Part shown: in pieces, positions 33,101-45,113 of the stretch
Layout: the number at the start of each line of letters is the position of its first letter
Numbering within the stretch: the first letter of the stretch is position 1
NCBI GenBank assembly: GCA_021234155.1
Contig: JAJEKV010000012.1
Location: forward strand, 4,343,789 to 4,407,788
From: Isoetes taiwanensis
Lineage: Eukaryota > Streptophyta > Lycopodiopsida > Isoetales > Isoetaceae
Length of the DNA stretch: 64,000 bases
Reading direction: 5' to 3'
Program-made: the position numbers and the translations under genes
The notes under the pieces: model-generated
Databases searched by the model: none
What the model was told of the DNA's origin: nothing
The model's input: the letters and a program-made list of their open reading frames with translations, nothing else

Positions 33101-34760
33101 AGAGGTTTCCGAAAAAAAGATGCGCCCTAACTAGGGCGGTGGCAGCAGCCGCCCGACCACTGCTCTCTATCTTATGCAGGTGTGATTGCTGGAAGAGCAG
33201 CCTTGCTGCTTCTGCCCTCTTCCGAAAGCCATGGCAGAAGGTAAAGTTCTCTGCCTCCATTTCTAATGTGACAGTTGCAGCAGAGGATAGGATGGGATAT
33301 GGCTGCTATTTCCAACTCCCTCTTGTAGCATCAGCACTTGATCTGGTAGCTCCTTTAATCATTTGCCATTTGTGTTTTCGTGTTTGGGCAGAGCTAGGCT
33401 AGTAGTCAGCTTGTTTTCTTGGCTGATGCTAGAGCACATAGACGCTATTTAAGCTTGAGTTTTCAGATCTGGAAAGCCCATTTATCATTTCTTCACCGGT
33501 GAACCGGTCTTTGCACTCATTGCGCTTATGGTTATATTGCCTCCCCGATTGGTGCGTTACACTCATTGCAACTTTGAAGGCGCGACTCATCGGCGGTTGT
33601 GTTCGCACTCACCGCAAAGATTACAATGACAGGAGGGGACATAGAATGGCGTTTTTTGGTCTTACGTGTTGCTTGCTTGGTATCGCCTATGGGTTTTTTC
33701 CCCTTCTCTATCCCAGCTAGAGAGGATGACATGGTCATCCGTCTGCAGTCGATTGGTAAAGCAAGATATACGGGGATTCGAGAGACCCGTGTCTCTTGTA
33801 GTTGCAAAATATATATATTGTTTTAATGGTAATGTCTTCAAATCTTTCGGGGATGTGCTTCAGGAGGCAGATATTTTTGAAATAAGTATTTTGCCCAATG
33901 CAGCTCCTATTTGTCAAGACTGGGCTGCCATGGATCTGCGGGGCTGCAGCATCTTGCTTGAGGCTTCCTGAAAAATTTCTATTGGAATTGCGATTGGCTT
34001 TCTCCTGTAGTATTCAAAACTTTTAAATATATGTTTCTTTGCCTTGAAGCTCTACTTGGAAAGAGTAGCCTAGTCTATAGTACCTTTATTGTAGAGAAGA
34101 GGTTGAGGCAGCTCAAGTGGAGTAGCGGGTTGCTCTAGTATTGGAGGGGGCTCTTGGTGATTTGCCTGTAGTACCTTGCTAGTGGGAAGACAATTGGCAA
34201 TCTTGCCTAGTACAGTTCTATTCTGCTTAAAATCTTGCGGGTTGGGCTTCTTGGTAGTGGAATGTACCTCTGGAAAAGCAAGTCAGCCTCTATAAAACTG
34301 CTAGTAGGAGAAGAAGGCAGACCTTCAGGCGTTCTCATACAATCCAGAGCGACTTGCCTATCTTATTCTTCTAGGTATTCCTTCGGCGCATTCTTCAGGA
34401 TCTTGAGGAATAATTTTGATTGCACTCTACAAGTGCTATTACCTTCCCATAGTACCTACAATAGCTGGGAAGAAGGCCACGCCCTCTAGCACTGGAAGAA
34501 CTAAAAGGCTGAGGAGCATATCATTTTGCAAGGATGAAGAAGAGGCTGAGATCCTTGACCATAGTACGTGGACTTTTTCTTTGGGTAGCTTTTCAGTTTG
34601 ATGGCTGCGTGCATTTATTGCTACAATTCTTTCTATCTGGTGACCAAGAGCATTGTATACTTCCTATCTGGCCTATTGTGGAGCCCACAAGAAGGTCGTG
34701 TACCCCTTTTTATATTAATCTAAAAATTCTTACCCTCAAAAAAAAAAAAAAAAAGAGGTT
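33101..34760 (+). mobile_element. ~1.65-kb poly(A)-tailed insertion with AGAGGTT repeats at both ends
   Basis: AGAGGTT occurs at 33101-33107 and again at 34754-34760, the second immediately after a run of about 16 A. This is the arrangement left by a LINE-type insertion, with a short target duplication following the tail. The interior has many short plus-strand frames without a clear ORF2 motif, so the source may be a LINE 3' region or a processed transcript. The left repeat is itself preceded by about 17 A, so two successive insertions at the same site are also possible. Confidence 0.5.
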
Positions 34761-35100
34761 GGGATTGGATTTTAATAGGCTAGTAGGGCAGAGTTAAAGG
34801 TGTTGGATGTTAATGTGTGAATCTGCCTTGTGGCATCTTTAAAAAAGAGTTGAAACGAAGACGGTGGTAGGCATGTCAAACAAGCCCTCAATACGTGCCA
34901 CGAGGAGCACTTATTGTGGCAATGCAAATGTACTTATTTGTCTGTTGGTGTTGACCTTACACTTTCCAAATTTGGACGGTGTGACAGGACGTGGCGCTGC
35001 TAAGAAACCGTTTTCGCTTTTCTTGATCTAGCAGACTACATTTTTTTTCCTGTCTGCGCACTTCTGGCTCCATGCCTGTGCACCATATCTGCACACCCCA

Positions 35101-38100
35101 ATGTCCAACAACTCTGTCATTTCCAGAGCCTCCATCAATCTCTGGTTCAGGTTTTTATGCACTAGTTTCATCTTCTTCAACCTTTCCCTTCCCATCCATG
35201 CTCAACAAGACCCAGTTAATCCAGTGAAGTTGCTCTTTGGTGGACCTGTTAAACATTGTGAAGAGAACTATGGATTCTTGCCCTGTTCTGATAACATTCC
35301 TGGCAACCTCTTCCTCTTGCTAGTCTATGGATTGTTTCTGCTCAAAGCAGCCCAGCTTCTTTCTGATGGAAGTGAGTTGCTGTTAACTGTTTTGAATCCT
35401 GGCATCATTGGAGGTCTCCTTCTACCCATTCTCGGCGCATTACCAGATGCACTTCTCATTCTCGGTTTGTTCTCTTTTTGCTTTGAGAAATATTCAAAAT
35501 TGCATCATCAGTACCTTAGTTTTCTAACATAAACCTATCTTTGAAGATCATAATTCCTGAATTCTTATAACTCTTCGGAGGCACAGAATGAGTATGGACG
35601 TCTTCTTTCCTGGGATGAATTCAGGCATAAGTTTGGTTTGCTCTTGTGGGACTTCTCTCCCTGGGAGGTTGTTGCAGATAATATTCCTTTGCTTCCTAAT
35701 TGTGCTGAGCACAGGATCTGGCGTTTGCCCTCAGATGTCTCTTTGGGTAAAGGGTTTGTCCAAAATGCATGCCTGATAGCATCCAGACCTCAACAGCCCT
35801 CTCCGCGTTCGCCTTCGCAGCTTAAAGTGGAAGAGGCTCACTTTGCAAAGGTATGGAGTTCTGTTTAGTGTAAAGGCATCCCCCCAAAGCAGTCGGTTCT
35901 TATTTGGCAGATTGCTCATCAAGAACTTCAAACAAATGCCAGAGTACACTCTTTCAAACCAGTCATGAGCCCTTTATACCAAGTTTGTAAGTCTGCCCCA
36001 GAAACCATTGAGCATTGCTTCTACCTTTGTCCTGACATTCAGTGCATTTGGGAAGTGTATTTGGGAACGGACGCGTACTTGTTTTCGCCATCGCTCTAAT
36101 AGCTAGCACTTGTTGTTGGGTTTGTTTCCTGCAAATTGGCCTCGCCTGAAGAAGCTTGCCTTCAATATATGTAGGGCTATCATTTGTTGGGCTGGAAGAG
36201 AAGAAATCAGCTCATCTTTAGAGGGAAGTTCTGTACTGCTCACTCATTGCTTCAGAGGTTAAGTGCATGTTGTACAATCAATTTCAAGTTTCTACATTAC
36301 CAGATGAGGAGAAGGATAGGATTTGGGGAGATTATCTCCACCTCATCTAGTCTTTCTATGGTGTACTTCATTTCCTTTATAATATAAATTTCTGTCGTCC
36401 CTAAAACAATTTTTTTTATAACAAGACCTTTCAATACTGCAATATCTTGGACTTAATTTTTGAAAATTACCGAAGCAGGTCTGAATCAGAAAGTTATAAT
36501 TTGCCTTCTATGTGTCACAGTGTCTGGAATGGCTGCCAACCCAGAAGACGCCCAGTCACAGGTGCTGGTTGGAATGGGACTTCTTGCAGGATCAACAGTG
36601 ATGTTGCTGACACTGCTGTGGGGATCATCTCTTATAGTTGGAAGGTGTGACCTGTATGAGAACAATGGACAAATCGTGGCGAAGGATCGCACAATAACTA
36701 AACCATTCAGTCCATTTGGTATCTTTCATTTTATAGACATCTTCGATAGCCTGATTGCCTCAAACTCCTAAACCAATACTTTCCATGGTCTTTTCCCCAG
36801 GAACTGGAGTCACCACAGACATGCAAACAAGAAAAGCAGCCTGGATTATGATTGCAACTGTCTTGCCTTATCTCATAGCTCAAGTTCCTCATGCTTTCGG
36901 AAAGCGGTCTCTTGGGCATGGGTTTTCTATAGCAGCTTGTGCGCTTTCATTTGCAGGACTTCTCAGCTACTGCATTTATCAGGTTGAATCTTATGCACAA
37001 TATTTTACCTTGTTGACTCTACTCATTTAGTTACTAAAGATTCCTGCTTTACTACAAAAAATTCCATGTTACAACCAAAGGCTATGCAGATCAATTGTAA
37101 TCTTTATATGCAGGTAGCATCTCCTTGGATTCAACAACGGCATATATATTGGGCAAAGCATCATTGCATGAAATCACATCTTCTGCACAAAGTATCCCAG
37201 TATACACACCAACAGTCATGGGGCAGTCTCTATCAAAGCGATGGCGCCACCCCAAATAGAGATGTTCTTCTTAAGTACACTTCCTAAAACCAATCAAAAG
37301 TAAATTACATAGCAAGGTGTATCTATCGCATAAAATTAGCTGGCCATTTATTTTCACATAGATGTTTTTCTCGAGGTCTCACTTATTTCAATATTTTGTG
37401 CAGAATATTTAAATTTTTTGATGCAAACAATGATCAATATCTTTCTGAGAACGAACTCAGAGGCCTGGTATTGGGACTAGGAATGAGATACTATTTACCA
37501 GAAGAGACAGAAGCTATGGATTGGCTAAGGGAATTTGATATATCTAGAGATGGCCTTATTTCAGAAGATGAATTTGTAGATGGAGTGGCCAAATGGATGA
37601 AATCAGTCCGTTTGAGGAGTGTGAGCATGATAAATAAGCCCGAGTTTTGGGATCATGAAGCACAGGTTAGTGGATGCATGGATCATCGTTCACATTGTAG
37701 CATTTCTGTTTTATCATTCAACTCACTACATGCTCTTGCATGCAGAAAGCAGATTCAAAATTGCAGGCATTGTTGGAGGAATACAAAGGTGAAGGAGAAG
37801 ATGAAGAGGATACAGAGGACGAAGCAGAAAGGCCAACTAAAAGACAGTTGGTTGTTAGGGCAACCATGTTGATTTTGGCTGGAGCTTTAATGGCAGGAGT
37901 ATTTGCAGACCCTTTAGTAGATGCAATAGATAACTTCTCAAAGGCAAGCAAGATACCTTCGTTCTTCATAGCATTTGTAGCAACTCCAATGGCCACAAAT
38001 TCAAGTGAAGCGATATCTTCAATCCTGTTTGCTGCAAAGAGGAGGAAACGTAATATATCCATGACCTATTCTCAGGTATGATTATTTCAATATCTCACTT

Positions 38101-38401
38101 CAGTATAAACTTACTTCCCCTTCAGCTGATTTGAAATGATCATGGATTTCAGATTTATGGAGCAGTGACCATGAACAACACTCTTTGCTTGGGGATTTTT
38201 TTGGCCATTGTTGTGATCCGTAGACTGGAGTGGAACTTCTCATCTGAGGTTGCTACCATTGGTTTGGTGACAGTGATTATGGGAATAATTGGAGGTCAGA
38301 GAACAACATTTCCACTCTGGATGGCCTTCCTTGCATTATTTTTGTATCCACTCTCCATAGCCCTTGTGGCTGTTCTTGACTACAAGCTTGGCTGGCAGTG
38401 A
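35101..38401 (+). CDS. NCL: EF-hand Na+/Ca2+ exchanger of the plant NCL type, seven exons
   Basis: Exons by eye: 35101-35464, 36521-36718, 36801-36982, 37114-37274, 37404-37665, 37746-38075 and 38153-38401. All introns are GT-AG. The sum is 1746 nt, 581 residues, in frame throughout, and close to the length I expect for NCL proteins. Residues 1-34 form a signal-like hydrophobic start. The first exchanger repeat holds GALPDALLILVSG (112-124) and the second FVATPMATNSSEA (466-478). Between them are two canonical EF-hands, DANNDQYLSENE (308-319) and DISRDGLISEDE (347-358), then an acidic loop (404-417). The protein should move Ca2+ against Na+ or H+ across a plasma or vacuolar membrane, with EF-hands sensing cytosolic Ca2+. 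Key repeat residues are present and no stop interrupts it. The UTRs are not defined. Confidence 0.93.
35545..36410 (+). pseudogene. LINE 3' fragment inside intron 1 of the NCL gene
   Basis: Within the 1056-bp first intron, plus-strand frames read RRLLSWDEFRHKFG-like sequence, then VLIWQIAHQELQTNAR, CKSAPETIEHCFYLCPDI and GWKRRNQLIFRGK. This is the zf-RVT tail of a LINE ORF2 with stops and frame changes. It lies in the same orientation as the gene and explains most of the intron's length. The RT domain is missing. The 3' end is probably near 36405, before a T-run. Confidence 0.8.
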
Positions 38402-39134
38402 TGAAATGAATTGGTGACTCTGAATTCGACATGCAGGATTGGAATTTTGTACAACTTTGGACTAAGCCCATCTACGCCTAGTTGAGGCCATCAAAAAACA
38501 TCATGTAACCCCTACAAAAGAGGCTCTTTTGCATCGGTCAGCGTCTGTCTGTATGTGTAATCTGTCCATTTTGGTCTTAAAAATACTGCCTCGTCTAGAT
38601 TTGACGGCCATGCAGGCTAATCTTATAGGTTTTTCCAATGCAAAAAAATAATCGTCGCACAAAAGCAGGGGTAAACTACTGGCAGTGAAGATTGTCCAAA
38701 GTCGATGGCAAAGCATTCTGTAGCAAGTATTTTAACACGATTTCTGTTGGCGGCTGGGTCCACCGCCATTTAGCCAGCCAGGGATGTTCCTGCAGCTGGA
38801 AACAGAGGTTCGATTAGGGAACATTTCGTATAAGGTGGGGTGGCCGTCAATGGTGATGGTCAAAATCGTGGTGAAAAATTGGCCTTTTTTTTAGACGCGT
38901 GGCCATGTTGTCTCCTCAATGGCGCAGTCGTGGTGCTGATGTGGGAATGGTCAAAGGACAGGTAGGCGCATACATCGTCTCCTTGTGAGGAATGATTTTT
39001 CCATAGTGGCAATTCCCTATTTCTCGCTCTGCGAGACCCTAATCTTAGCTATGGCAAGAACAAAATCTTTATTGGTGGTGTTGAATTCGTTGGTGATTAT
39101 GGCGCCATTAATGGCGATTGCCATTTTGCTGCTG
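38402..39134. other. Downstream region of NCL
   Basis: It should include the NCL 3' UTR, but no clear AATAAA is placed at a convincing distance. No gene or element is recognised in the remainder. Confidence 0.4.
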
Positions 39135-39250
39135 CGATACCACAGATTTCTAATGGTTTGGAGTGTTTTTCCATGAGATTTTTCATCTAAGACGATACCA
39201 CAGATTTCTAATGGTTTGGAGTGTTTTTCCATGAGATTTTTCATCTCAGA
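39135..39250 (+). repeat. Exact tandem duplication of a 58-bp unit
   Basis: Units 39135-39192 and 39193-39250 both run CGATACCACAGATTTCTAAT through GTTTGGAGTG to CATGAGATTTTTCATCT. I see about one difference between them. A second, shorter duplication (ATCAACAnCCTnnGTTGTCA type) lies near 39455-39510. Confidence 0.92.
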
Positions 39251-39779
39251 CCTTTGGTTTTCTTGATCTTCATGCGAATCAAATGGATCAATGACATGAC
39301 AACCTTTTGGATCTTACATTCTTTGTTTCCTTTGTTTTCTTCTTTCCATATTTGAATTGAAGTATTCTGATCCTCTTTTTTCGTGCAAGCAGGGATAAAA
39401 AGATAGAACATGGGCTTGAAACTTCATGGATCCTCTTCTTCCATCCGTGCTTGCATCAACAACCTCGGTTGTCACTGAAGCATTTGCATCAACAGCCTTT
39501 GTTGTCATTGAAGCATTCAGAAAAGAGGTGACGGCTTTTGAACTTGGCTTTTTCCAAATTTGGTTCTTTGCTTCTAATGCTTCTATGGAATAGTTCTAAT
39601 ACATCTTATATGTTGCATGCAGGTTTAAGATGTTATACTGCATGCACTCTCCATTCAACGTTGTAAGAAGTTTGCATTTTGACATTCCTTGTATTTTTCA
39701 TTTCTTCCATAATCTCAGAAATAATAGGACCCTTGCATTTGCCCCTGATTCTAACCCTGAACTTGAAGCAGCAAATGGC

Positions 39780-41341
39780 CTTCCTCATCCTCCTAGAAAA
39801 AGTAGGTTCAGACCACTCATCTTTGCCCAGAAGTCTATGAATGTTGGTAAGAAACTTGTTAGAGCTCCTGCTAGAGGTGCTTCGACCAAGAACACTTAGA
39901 AACCATTTGTATGGCAAATCCAAGAATAAATTTGGAAGCATTCCAAAGGGATCGAGTATGGAAGATGAAACGTTCCTAACCGACATGCCTTTAACCAACT
40001 GGGCAAAACCGTCTAGATGTTTATGAGTAGTCGCTTCTATCCATTTATGCCGGTGTCTCAGGAACGCCCCAAACCGTCTAGATGTTTATGAGTAGTCGCT
40101 TCTATCCATTTATGCCGGTGTCTCAGGAACGCCCCACAGGCACATTCAAGGTTCGAATACTCGGGCGGTCTACCATGGGCCCATTACAGTCTCTCCCACT
40201 ATAACTATGCTCATCCTCAACCATGTCTTTTTCATACCATGTCACAATGATTACCAAGCCTTTGCAATTACCCATGTATATAGGCACCCATGGAGACTCG
40301 AACTCGAGACCTGCTCTGATACCAACTGTAACGTTCCTAACCGACATGCCCTTAACCAACTGGGCAAAACCGTCTAGACGTTTATGAATAGTCGCTTCTA
40401 CCCATTTATGCCGGTGTCTCAGGAACGCCCCACAGGCACATTCAAGGTTCGAATACTCGAGCGGTCTACCATGGGCCCGTTACAGAGGAAGAAAAAATAC
40501 TTCTTGAGTGGGCGTTTGAATTAGCTGATGAAGGTCGTGCTGTGAATCTAGACATTATAAAGCAGAAAGTTGCTGCCATGACCATTACCAGACCAACTTG
40601 CTTTAAGGATGGATTACCTGGTAAGAAGTGGTGGAAGTGCTTTAGGGGAAGGCATCCAGATATCTCTCTCAGAACTGCTCAATGCATTGAATTGCAAAGA
40701 GTGAAAGCAATGTCCTCTTCTAACCTTCAAAATTTCTACTCCACACTAAGACAGGTCTATGATGAACATGGATTTGATGCGTCACGAGTCTAGAATTGTG
40801 ATGAAACAGGGGTACAAGCAGGTTGCAGAACTGGAATGAGGGTGATTGCAAGCAGGGGCCAGAAGAATGTCACTGAACATGTGCCTAAGAGTCGAGTGCA
40901 TCAAGTAACAAGATTCCATGTCTGTATGCTTTTAAAGGGAAAAGAATGAGGGACCAGAATCTCATAGCAGGTTGTAAGCCTGGAGCAGTCATGTCTTTCC
41001 AAAAGAAAGCATGGACTGTTTCAGTGTGTCTAGTTTCGTATGACCTATGTATCATTCACAACGATATTTTGATGGCAGCTGCATCAGGAAAATTCAAGAT
41101 GAGTTAAAGAGCGAAAGGATAATGCTACTAAAGATGCTTTACGAGAATTAGGTGTGACTTCTGTTGGTGTTGCAAGTGCTTCAGATTCTGAAGTTGAAGA
41201 GAAAGTGGTTACAATCGATTATCTATTGGAGAATACTGCAAGAAGGGACGCATTAGCTAGAGCTTCAAGAAGGGACGCATTAGCTAGAGCTTTGTATGAA
41301 CTAGACAAATGTAATGGAGCTCCAAGCATACAGGAGGACTG
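39780..41341 (+). pseudogene. Pogo/Jerky-like (CENP-B type) transposase, broken and split
   Basis: The N-terminal psq-type helix-turn-helix ends with TLRNHLYGKSKNKFGSIPKG (to about 39957), reached through a frameshift near 39895. After the TRIM insertion the frame continues from 40485 as EEEKILLEWAFELADEGRAV, then a CENP-B-type DNA-binding domain with GKKWWKCFRGRHPDISLRT, to a stop at 40793. Directly after it comes NCDETGVQAGCRTGMRV, the first catalytic Asp of the DDE core. The core is then scrambled. A tail at 41154-41341 (VTIDYLLENTARRDALARA) has a local duplication of ARRDALAR. Stops, frameshifts and the insertion make it inactive. Family known: Tc1/mariner-pogo superfamily. Confidence 0.82.
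39961..40489 (-). mobile_element. TRIM (miniature LTR retrotransposon), 519 bp, with 5-bp target duplication
   Basis: The element itself is 39966-40484, read on the minus strand. Two LTRs (40484-40327, 158 bp; 40188-39966, 223 bp) begin TGTAA(C/T)GGGCCC and end GGAACGTTACA or a mutated form. The longer LTR carries an internal duplication of about 65 bp, which accounts for its extra length. The 138-bp interior has a tRNA-iMet primer-binding site (40324-40313) beside one LTR and a purine tract AGTGGGAGAGAC (40200-40189) beside the other, and no coding capacity. Flanking GAAGA (39961-39965) and GAGGA (40485-40489) fit a 5-bp target duplication with one later change. Removing one copy restores the transposase frame. 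Confidence 0.9.
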
Positions 41342-42822
41342 ATGTTAGATTTAACGTTGGCTTGTTCTATGTCTAAATTGTTACTTTGTTGGCAGAGACC
41401 CACCCAGCGACTAAGGACAGATTATTTCTTAAGGTGTAAACTTTGCTTGGGGTAAATTCTGGCTCATCAGCCAATGAGATGCTTCATTTGTCATGTCTTC
41501 TTTCCCGGAATGTCTCCTTGATTGCATTCTAAATTTTTACTGTCATCATCTTCAACGGAACTTCTCTAGGCACCTGTAGCAATAAATATGTAAGAGTATC
41601 ATATGTCATGGTCCTCACGGTCGTTGTATTTGTATATGTTCTTGGATCCTCCAGGGTTGGGCTTCCAGGTTTGATGGCCTAGGTTGCTCTAGCATGTTCA
41701 TGTGATCTGTGTTTCTATATTATATCATCAGGAGTAGTTCTCCTGGCATGGATGCTATGTCAACTCTGTAACTCCATGGTAAGAGGTTCCCCAGTGCCAG
41801 ACGTGGGCTAGAAGGGTATGCACATACGAGGTTCACCCTACCACTCCCCCTACAGGGCTTAGAATGTAAGCTGGATGGGCATATTTCTGCTAATAGGGCC
41901 TGCTTGTAGCCTGGCTGAGCTTCCATTGTCTCAGAGTTGTGCGTCATGACTTATGATGGTTTGATTTCTTTGTTATGTTATCTGCTTTTGATGCTCATCT
42001 GTTGAATTTCATTTGTCATATTGTCATGGATAGCTCTTATTTCACATAGGATCTTGTGTTTTTGAATTCTTTATGCTCTTGTTATCCAAGATTCCAGAGT
42101 GTTTTCATGCATGTAATGGTAGCTAGAGATCAGTGTATGCAGCGAAGGAGCAAGGTGTTGCTCATGCTAGTGGCAACGATGTAGTTGGAGACCGGGATTA
42201 AGCTATTGAAGAAGCTTCCGTGTTGATTTGCAAGCTAAATATTGTGAAGACATTGCGAATAGTATTTCTTTGGGATTTATATTGTATCTTAGTGATGATG
42301 GATCTATAAGAATGGTTTTTTTCAACTACAAAGTGCAAAGGAAGATTCAATTCTTCACCAATATCATAACAACCTAGAATTAGTGCAATTTTAGACAAGA
42401 TCGGCCAACTCGGGGGGCTTGTTACAGAAGAGGATGTTAAATAGCTATGATGAGTTATCCATCTACAATCTGCTATACACTTGTGACAAATATGCAAGAT
42501 TAATCAAGTAGGCATAGATTCCTCATTCATGCAATAAAAGAGCAGTCGAGCAACACAACTTAAGTATATGGATACCATGGAAGCCCATTAATGACATCAC
42601 CCAAAGGAAATAAACCCCCTTCGTGATAGTCAAAAGCATATTTGAATCTTGTCATGTTTATATCATATTATATTTGAATGTTGTTGTCGTGTATATCATA
42701 TTTCCACCAGCGTGTGCAAGACACCCAACTGGAATTTTGCCATCGATTCGGCTTACCTTTGGTTTTCCAGTACTTCCATTACAATCAAGCAAGAGCAAAG
42801 GATCTCTCGCACCCACTCATTC
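41342..42822. other. Gene-poor interval
   Basis: Only short frames. The first part may still belong to the 3' end of the pogo-like element; no terminal inverted repeat was found for it. Confidence 0.4.
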
Positions 42823-42830
42823 ACATTGTA

Positions 42831-42880
42831 GAATGGAATGGAATGGAATGGAATGGAATGGAATGGAATGGAATGGAATG
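42831..42880. repeat. GAATG microsatellite, ten units
   Basis: Ten uninterrupted copies of the pentanucleotide GAATG. Because the unit is 5 bp, apparent open frames across it on both strands are an artefact of the repeat. Confidence 0.98.
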
Positions 42881-44930
42881 CAAGAGCATCAAGATAGACG
42901 AGGATGGGAAGGGATGGACTGGATAGTGTGCCCCTGGGATGAACGTAAGCATCACTGCCATCCATAGATAAAGGCATCTCTAGCATCAATATAAGAATAC
43001 ATTCAAAATTGCATAGTAACATATCAGAAGATGAAAATTACAAAATGATTGTCTTCTTTGCTCTCTAAGCCCGATGTCTTAATATAACAAGAAATAAAGG
43101 GATAAAGCTTGGAAGCACTGCGCATCTAATTTTCAAGGCATTTCTGATCTTCATGTGTGTTAGATCAGGAAATTGGAATCCAACGGTGCTCAGCAATTTA
43201 AGTCGATACGTCATGTCACATAGACAGGCTAGAATTGCAGATAATTTATTAAAATCTGCTAGAAGAAACACATATATTATAATGTCTTGAACCATACAAA
43301 ATGGACATGGCAAAGACAACGAAGTCCATGATTTTCCAAATTTCAAGGACACCCACAAAGCAAGCACTTCAATACCCAGCTCAAGCTATCTTCCAATAAC
43401 AAGATAGACAATCTCTAACCTTAAGCTACCAAATCAATGTGTGAGAAGAGTAGAAACCCTAAGCTGCATCAAGTATAAAAAGCAACCATAGTACTTGTCA
43501 AGTTACCCAAAATTAAGGAATTTGGCTGCAAAAGCAACACCAAGAACATCTACCTAAGCAATACGTGAGCTATTGGATTCCTGTTACCTAATTAAATAAA
43601 GCTTGCCACAAATGAAACATGCCATAGTTGAAGATAATAGGTAAGATACCATGCAATGCTATGATAAACCTAATTAAATCAGCAATTAAGCTGCAATACA
43701 TTTAAACCTTTTAACTGTGACCATAGCAACAGGCTGCATATGTCTTTATCCAAAATGTAGTTACCGGGTGCAAGAAAAAGTATTTTAGTTTTAGCCGTTT
43801 GCATCTCCCCATCAAAATTCTATGTAAAATGGAGAAGAAACACAATGTACCTTGTTATTATTAACGTAGCTAACAGCAGTTTAACAAAAGTTTGTTCTGA
43901 CGGACTGAAATTTTAACTCTTCTTTAGAGCTCATGTTTTTGTGATCTGCATCAACGAACAACTCATAACTCAAGTTCTTGCTACATTGAGACAAAATTGA
44001 TCTCCTTAAAACCAATGTCTAACTTGCTCATTTTTCCCTGTGAACAATGCACGCATGGTCCCTGTTCTAATTTGTAAAACATATGGTCGCTTGCAGATTT
44101 AAGGCTTGATTCAACTTATACGCTTGAGTTTATGATTACATTATTCGTCTTAATTAAACAGTAGATTCTTGTGGCCTTATACCATACTCTTAGAGGACGG
44201 AGAAGATGAAATAAATTCCGGCATTAACTGTTAGTATGGCAGAAATGCTATAGAATATACGACGCCAAAGGCCATCTTTCTGTTTCAAATCCAAAAAAAG
44301 GGGTGAGAAATGCATGCCGTGTACTACTGCACTGTTCCATGCAAGGTCTGTGTAATTTAAACCTAGAATTTAACTATGGGGAAGCCAAAGTTAACAGAAT
44401 CGATCAATGAATTTATTATTGGAACAAATCCTAAAAACAGATAACTGATATGAAAAGTTTTGCAAATTCTTTGTTTTTTAACTGGATTGCATCTTGTTCT
44501 TCTATCCATCTAAAATCCAATCTATCTGCCTATAATAAAATCCCAATCCATGCAAAAAGAAACAAAGCAAAAATTGCATGGTTGCAACTGAAAGGTACTT
44601 ACCTGCATTCTTGAGATCCGGCACTTGCACTCGCAGATCCGGCAAGGATCCAAAAGCTAGGCGCTTCCAGATGAACCTAGGGCAGACGTGGAGACAGCAA
44701 ACGCGGCACATGGAGCAGCCGTGTTGCCATGACGTGTTGTATGGGCCTGGTTTTTTCTCGGGCCTAGGCCTATGGTGACAAGTTTTAGCTCAAGTGTGAC
44801 CATTTTGTGTCTGCAAATAGGTCTCTCACGGGCCCTATAAGTCATTGTTGCCATGTTGCAAAGGCGCACATGCTAGGGATCTTGGATATATCCCATGTTG
44901 CAAATGAGCACCTCCCAGGGAAATTGCTCC
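42881..44930. other. Gene-poor interval
   Basis: AT-rich DNA without supported genes up to about 44580. From 44580 to 44930 G+C rises and the sequence has short unrelated frames; it leads into the upstream region of the KP4-like gene. Confidence 0.45.
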
Positions 44931-44934
44931 CCGC

Positions 44935-45113
44935 ATTGATCATGACGTGTTCGACAACGGAAAATACACCCCCCCACGGACTATTCTATTGTCGTGTTTG
45001 ACCCAAAGAGGACATGTTGCAAGTGGATAGGGTGGCCATCACTATAAAATGAAATGCACTGATCTTCACGAACGCACCTTCACTTCTTGTGGTATCAATC
45101 CTTCTAGTATACC
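44935..45113 (+). promoter_or_regulatory. Upstream region of the KP4-like gene, with TATA box
   Basis: TATAAAA lies at 45043-45049, about 65 bases before the start codon, a normal plant spacing for a short 5' UTR. The stretch GTGTTTGACCC, TTGCAAGTGGATAGGGTGG and AATGAAATG resembles sequence upstream of the pseudogene (26985-27255) and at 47055-47280. Confidence 0.6.

Noticed and set aside
36447-36771. Start of a separate gene at 36460
   Set aside because: The frame is exon 2 of the NCL gene preceded by intron; the splice acceptor at 36519-36520 joins it to exon 1 in frame.
40189-40326. SINE reading of the element in the pogo-like gene (it contains GAGTTCGAGTC, a B-box-like motif)
   Set aside because: Two terminal repeats, a primer-binding site at the LTR edge, a purine tract and a 5-bp duplication fit a TRIM better.
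42623-42967. Frames spanning the GAATG array on both strands
   Set aside because: A 5-bp repeat without stops keeps frames open by chance; flanking residues show no domain.
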